A program made the translations under genes and the position numbers. Of a stretch of 64,000 bases of DNA, positions 60,065 through 64,000 are shown one piece after another. How positions within the stretch are numbered: the first letter of the stretch is position 1; every line of letters begins with the position of its first letter. The notes beneath the pieces were generated by a model. It ran no database searches, was not told the origin of the DNA, and worked only from the letters and a program-made list of their open reading frames with translations. Source of the stretch: Chryseobacterium scophthalmum (GTDB lineage Bacteria > Bacteroidota > Bacteroidia > Flavobacteriales > Weeksellaceae); contig NZ_FSRQ01000003.1 in the NCBI RefSeq assembly GCF_900143185.1, positions 186,001-250,000 on the forward strand. The letters run 5' to 3'.

Positions 60065-62680
60065 ATGAATTGCATTTTTATTAATAAATTGAAGGCTGGA
60101 AATGTGAAAATTCTATTTTCGTTTTTTATTTTGTTTCCTTATTTCATATTTTCTCAACAACAGAAAAGGTTGATATCCAATTATATTCTTACAAAACAAA
60201 GTAAGGATTTAAAAAAAGCAGATTTAAGAGATTTTGAAATCGATAATATAGATTCATCTGAATCTCTAAAAGGAGAAATTGTAAAAATTCAACAAAAATT
60301 TAAAGGATATCCTGTTTATAATGCCGTAGGAACAGCGATCATTAAAGGTGATAAAATTGTTTATTTTTCAGATTCTTTTGTGAAAAACTATACTGTTTCG
60401 ACTTCAGAAACGGCAACACTCAAGAAAGAAAAAGCACTTGAAAATATTGCTGTAGCTTTAGGGAAAGCAGAAATAAAAAACTTTCAGATTCTTGAAAACT
60501 CGCTTTCAGAATCGAATCAGAAAAATTTCACGAAACAAAGATTGATGTTTGTTGATGTGAATGATAATTTAAGACTTGCCTACGAATTTTCTTTTCAAGA
60601 ACCACATTCTGCAAATTATTGGAATGTTTTAATAGATGCTAATTCTGGTGAAATTATTTCAAAAGACAATCTGAATTTATCCTGCAATTTCCATTCAGAT
60701 GCGTATTCCGGAGAATCTATGGTTTCAAATGATGTAGAATCAGCAAATCTTCAAAAAAATACTTTTCTAAAACTTGCAGATAATGCGAGTTACAATGTTT
60801 TTCCACTGCCGATAGAAGCGCCTACTTTTGGCAATCGATCCATTGTTTCAAATCCTTGGATTTTGGCTTCTTCACCCGAAGGATGGCATTCTACAGGAGC
60901 AACAACTTATACAACGACGAGAGGAAACAATGTATATGCTTACGAAGATACTCCAAATATAAACCAGCCAGGATTTTCTCCTGATGGAGGTGTAAACAGA
61001 AATTTTGATTTCCCTTTTTCGATTAACGGAACTCCTGCGTTTAATAGAAATGCTGCAATCACAAATCTATTTTATATTAATAATAAAGTACATGATATTT
61101 TTTACCAGTTCGGATTTACAGAATCTGCAAGAAATTTTCAACAGAATAATTTCGGGAAAGGAGGAAATGGAAATGATTATGTTTTGGCAGAATCTCAAGA
61201 TGGAGGCTCTTTAAGCAATGCCAATTTTACAACACCTTCCGACGGAAACAGACCTGTGATGCAAATGTATATTTGGTCAACGGTCAATAGATATGTTTTT
61301 TATAATGCTCCTGTAACGGCAATTCCGAGAATTCCTCAGGCGAGTCCAGCTCAGTTTGGTCCACAGCTTAATGGAGCAGGTGTTACGGGCGATGTTGTTT
61401 TAGCTTCTGTAATTAATGGCTGCTCCGCTTTACCTGCAGGATCTTTAGCCGGAAAAATCGGATTGATTGAAAGAGGAGGAGCTTCAGGCTGTACCTTTGC
61501 TTCAAAAGTAAAAAATGCTCAGAATGCGGGTGCAATTGCTGCAATTATTTATAATAATCCTACTGCTGCCAATTTTCCTTCTTCAATGGGCGGAACTGAT
61601 GCTACGATAACGATACCTTCCGTTCTGATTACAAATGATGAAGGTGAATTTGTTAAAACACAACTCAATAATTCAGTAACGGTAAATATCACGTTAAAAA
61701 GTGATCCTGCAACCGCAATTACTCCCGATGGAAGTTTCGACAACGGAATTATTACTCATGAATACGGACACGGAATTTCAAACAGATTAACAGGAAACGG
61801 TTATACTTGTCTTTTAAAATCTGCAAGCAAAGAACAAATGGGTGAAGGTTGGTCAGATTTTTTTGCATTAATGTTGACCAATAAACCCGGAGATAACGCA
61901 AATGTTCCGAGAAGTGTAGGAACCTATGCAAGTGGACAATCTACAAGCGGAGCCGGATTAAGACCTGCAAAATACTCTCCCGATTTTTCTATTAATAATT
62001 ATACGTATGGAAAAACAAACGGGATGGAAATCGAGGAAGATGGCGAAATCGTTCCCGATGTACACAGTATAGGATTTATTTGGGCATCAATGCTTTGGGA
62101 TCTTCATTGGCAATATGCTGCGAAATATGGTTATTCCTCTGACGTTTTAGCTAACAAAAACAGTGGAAGCGCACGTGTTTTGCAGCTTGTAACTGATGCA
62201 TTAAAACTGCAGGCTTGTAATCCTACATTTATTGACGGACGAAATGCAATTCTTTCTGCAGAAATATTGACTACCAAAGGAGAAGACCGATGTATGATCT
62301 GGAAGACTTTTGCCAAAAGAGGTTTAGGTTTAAATGCTTTGGCTGGAAATAAAATGAATATTAATGATCAAAAGGAAGATTTTTCAATTCCTAAAGATTG
62401 TCAGGATGGAAATTCAAATATTGCGATAGATAAGAGCTTGATATCAATTTACCCTAATCCGGCAAAAGATGAATTCTTTATTTATTTAAAAGATTTCACG
62501 ATCGGAAATCTTCATTTGCAGATTTATGATATGTCTGGAAAATTAATTGTGTCAGAAAACAGATCTTCACAGGATTCTAGAATTCCTGTTTCTACAAAAG
62601 ATTTTGAAAATGGAGTATATGTGGTAAAGCTACAGGGAATCGGAGTTGACATCAGTTCAAGGATAATTGTTAAGAAATAA
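60065..62680 (+). CDS. Secreted M36 (fungalysin-like) metalloprotease, copy 2, with T9SS sorting domain
   Basis: An 871-residue paralogue of the 57316 gene with the same architecture: FTP domain, M36 core, PA insertion and T9SS type A tail (SIYPNPAKDEFFIYLK). The active-site motif HEYGH lies at 565-569 and the third ligand E594 in GEGWSDFF, so it looks active. The N-terminus (MNCIFINKLKAGNVKILFSFFILFPYFIFSQ) is longer and less ideal as a signal peptide than in copy 1; a shorter start could be used. The loop before the PA domain and the propeptide differ most. It has its own terminator and may differ in substrate. Confidence 0.93.
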   Translation: MNCIFINKLKAGNVKILFSFFILFPYFIFSQQQKRLISNYILTKQSKDLKKADLRDFEIDNIDSSESLKGEIVKIQQKFKGYPVYNAVGTAIIKGDKIVYFSDSFVKNYTVSTSETATLKKEKALENIAVALGKAEIKNFQILENSLSESNQKNFTKQRLMFVDVNDNLRLAYEFSFQEPHSANYWNVLIDANSGEIISKDNLNLSCNFHSDAYSGESMVSNDVESANLQKNTFLKLADNASYNVFPLPIEAPTFGNRSIVSNPWILASSPEGWHSTGATTYTTTRGNNVYAYEDTPNINQPGFSPDGGVNRNFDFPFSINGTPAFNRNAAITNLFYINNKVHDIFYQFGFTESARNFQQNNFGKGGNGNDYVLAESQDGGSLSNANFTTPSDGNRPVMQMYIWSTVNRYVFYNAPVTAIPRIPQASPAQFGPQLNGAGVTGDVVLASVINGCSALPAGSLAGKIGLIERGGASGCTFASKVKNAQNAGAIAAIIYNNPTAANFPSSMGGTDATITIPSVLITNDEGEFVKTQLNNSVTVNITLKSDPATAITPDGSFDNGIITHEYGHGISNRLTGNGYTCLLKSASKEQMGEGWSDFFALMLTNKPGDNANVPRSVGTYASGQSTSGAGLRPAKYSPDFSINNYTYGKTNGMEIEEDGEIVPDVHSIGFIWASMLWDLHWQYAAKYGYSSDVLANKNSGSARVLQLVTDALKLQACNPTFIDGRNAILSAEILTTKGEDRCMIWKTFAKRGLGLNALAGNKMNINDQKEDFSIPKDCQDGNSNIAIDKSLISIYPNPAKDEFFIYLKDFTIGNLHLQIYDMSGKLIVSENRSSQDSRIPVSTKDFENGVYVVKLQGIGVDISSRIIVKK

Positions 62681-62703
62681 AACTCAAAAAAATAATCATT
62701 ACC

Positions 62704-62733
62704 ATCACCTCAGATTTTCTGGGGTGATTTTTA
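62704..62733 (+). terminator. Terminator of the second M36 gene
   Basis: ATCACCTCAG pairs with CTGGGGTGAT (one G-T pair), then TTTTTATTT. Confidence 0.75.
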
Positions 62734-62771
62734 TTTAATATAAAAACGTATTTAAACAAATTTTTATATCG

Positions 62772-62779
62772 TACCTTTG
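62772..62779 (+). promoter_or_regulatory. -7 box (TACCTTTG) of the DMT transporter gene
   Basis: An exact TAnnTTTG match 17 nt before the ATG at 62797. Confidence 0.5.
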
Positions 62780-62796
62780 CCGGCTGTAAAAAAATT

Positions 62797-63780
62797 ATGA
62801 AGAAGAAAAATATTTTAAAAGGAGTATTATTTGTCGGTTTTGGAGCGAGTATTTACGGAATGCTTGCTACATTCGTAAAAATGTCTTACAAAGATGGTTT
62901 TACAACTTCTGAAGTAACGACTGCTCAGTTTGCTTTAGGGATCACAGGTCTTTTGATCCTGAATTTTATTCAGACGATTACGTCAAAAAAGAAATTGTCA
63001 TCACCAAGTCGTAAAGAATTCAGGATGTTGGTTTTAGCGGGTACTTCTTTAGGTTGCACCAGCTTATTTTATTACATAGCGGTACAATATATTGCTGTTT
63101 CTATTGCGATTGTATTATTGATGCAGTCGGTTTGGTTTAGTGTGGTGGTCGAAAGTTTTATTACCAAAAAGTTTCCCAATGCTAAAAAAGTGGTTGCAAC
63201 ACTAATTGTTTTGTTGGGAACTGTTTTAGCAACAAATCTAATTAATTTAGAAGTTAAACTTGATTGGCATGGAGTTTTTTGGGGATTATTGGCAGCAGCT
63301 TCATTTACGATGACAATGTTTACTTCCAATACTTTGGCGACACATTTACCGGTACTCAGAAAAAGTATCATCATGTTGACAGGTGGTTCTGTAATTGTTT
63401 TGGTATTTTTGTTTTTTGCACAGATCGGACCGTTGTATTCTGAAGGTTTAAAATCTTTTTATTTAAATTTCACTGAAAATACAGAGCATATAAGACCATT
63501 TGATTACTCGATTTTCTGGACTTACGGATTTATTTTAGCTCTATTCGGAACTATTATTCCACCAATTTTATTCAATTTAGGTTTCCCAAATACAGGTTTA
63601 GGATTGGGGAGTATTATTTCTTCACTCGAACTTCCGGTGTCTGTAACGATGGCATTTGTTCTTTTGGGTGAAAAAGTTATTCTTATTCAGTGGATTGGAA
63701 TTGTACTTATCCTAATGGCTATTGTTTTGATGAATTTACCTTCGAAAAAAGAGAAAATTCTTTCAGAGCAGCTCTCTTAA
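62797..63780 (+). CDS. EamA/DMT-family transporter
   Basis: A 327-residue inner-membrane protein of the drug/metabolite transporter superfamily, with ten helices in two EamA halves. The halves begin at FVGFGASIYGMLATFVKMSY and HGVFWGLLAAASFTMTMFTS. A typical late segment is SSLELPVSVTMAFVLLGEKV, with the conserved Glu in LGEK. Such proteins export amino acids, nucleosides or other metabolites; the cargo is unknown here. The N-terminal basic MKKKNILKG is inside. It is transcribed alone. Confidence 0.92.
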   Translation: MKKKNILKGVLFVGFGASIYGMLATFVKMSYKDGFTTSEVTTAQFALGITGLLILNFIQTITSKKKLSSPSRKEFRMLVLAGTSLGCTSLFYYIAVQYIAVSIAIVLLMQSVWFSVVVESFITKKFPNAKKVVATLIVLLGTVLATNLINLEVKLDWHGVFWGLLAAASFTMTMFTSNTLATHLPVLRKSIIMLTGGSVIVLVFLFFAQIGPLYSEGLKSFYLNFTENTEHIRPFDYSIFWTYGFILALFGTIIPPILFNLGFPNTGLGLGSIISSLELPVSVTMAFVLLGEKVILIQWIGIVLILMAIVLMNLPSKKEKILSEQLS

Positions 63781-63809
63781 AAATGATAATTAAATTATAA
63801 ATAATACCA

Positions 63810-63838
63810 AAAACCGTTTCTTTTGAAGCGGTTTTTTT
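63810..63838 (+). terminator. Terminator of the DMT transporter gene
   Basis: AAAACCGTTTC pairs with GAAGCGGTTTT (one G-T pair) around TTTT, followed by T-rich DNA. Confidence 0.7.
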
Positions 63839-63864
63839 AAATTTATATCTAAAATCAATTTTTC

Positions 63865-64000
63865 ATGAAATATTTTAAAAATGCTGCAGTTTTCATGTTG
63901 TTTTCATTAGCGTCTGTTTCTATGTTTTCTCAAATAAAACCTTTAGATGCGATGCTTTCCAACTATCAATATCCTTTTGAAGTTCATTTTAAAGATTTAA
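63865..64000 (+). CDS. Exported protein, possibly an alpha/beta hydrolase (3' end outside window)
   Basis: Only the first 45 codons are present. They give a signal peptide (MKYFKNAAVFMLFSLASVSMFSQ) and then IKPLDAMLSNYQYPFEVHFK. The segment LSNYQYPFEV resembles the start of flavobacterial periplasmic alpha/beta hydrolases (xxYxYPxxV), but the catalytic part is outside the window. The family is therefore a guess. Confidence 0.5.
   Translation, partial: MKYFKNAAVFMLFSLASVSMFSQIKPLDAMLSNYQYPFEVHFKDL

Noticed and set aside
1..64000. CRISPR arrays, tRNA or rRNA genes, insertion sequences, prophage or integrase genes
   Set aside because: I looked for regular spaced repeats, T-loop motifs and transposase or integrase motifs on both strands and found none that could be supported. 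A tRNAscan or IS search would be decisive.

Overview
The window is a low-GC chromosomal segment of a Flavobacteriia member. The closest fit is Chryseobacterium or a near relative in the Weeksellaceae. The grounds are AT-rich intergenic DNA, TAnnTTTG promoter boxes instead of sigma70 -10 boxes, many secreted proteins with type IX secretion (T9SS) sorting domains, and a conserved housekeeping set (ftsX / DUF3098 / uppP / truB, archaeal-type proS, a fused E1 ketoacid dehydrogenase, an exonuclease-DnaE fusion). I saw no tRNA, rRNA, CRISPR array, transposase or integrase.

Layout. 1-5.5 kb: a cut-off DUF937-OmpA envelope protein, proS, then a Trp/Gly-rich lipoprotein paired with an OmpP1/FadL porin. 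5.5-9.3 kb: a methyltransferase / small membrane protein / ZIP transporter operon, a THUMP-type rRNA methyltransferase, and two small membrane proteins. 9.7-15.9 kb: a YeiH exporter with its LysR regulator, a family 2 glycosyltransferase, a sulfur amino acid PLP lyase divergent from an Lrp/AsnC regulator, and a bestrophin channel. 16-25 kb: a fused alpha/beta ketoacid dehydrogenase E1, a secreted subtilase, and DnaE carrying its own proofreading domain. 25.5-31.7 kb: two large T9SS adhesin-like proteins with almost identical C-termini. 31.9-39.7 kb: a K+ channel with a zinc ribbon, a NIF3 protein with a coiled-coil partner, acyl-CoA ligase and acyl-CoA dehydrogenase, and a DUF4349 lipoprotein. 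40-47.7 kb: a secreted reprolysin-like protease, release factor 3, a type B T9SS surface protein, and rsmA. 47.8-52.1 kb: the ftsX / DUF3098 / uppP / truB / OMP / rluF run. 52.3-54.8 kb: three tandem paralogous secreted proteins of unknown function. 55-64 kb: rpsA, two tandem M36 metalloproteases, a DMT transporter, and the start of a secreted protein.

How it fits together. The accessory content is dominated by exported proteins: four peptidases (one S8, one M12B-like, two M36), three large adhesin-like proteins and a triplet of small exported proteins. This suits a polymer-degrading, surface-active bacterium. The rest is core translation, replication, envelope and fatty-acid metabolism. The most unusual signals are the uncharacterised exported triplet, structured intergenic repeats found in more than one place, loss of metal-binding residues in the DnaE PHP domain and in a zinc-ribbon-family protein, promoter boxes 4-6 nt from start codons (possible leaderless mRNAs), and several long structured leaders.
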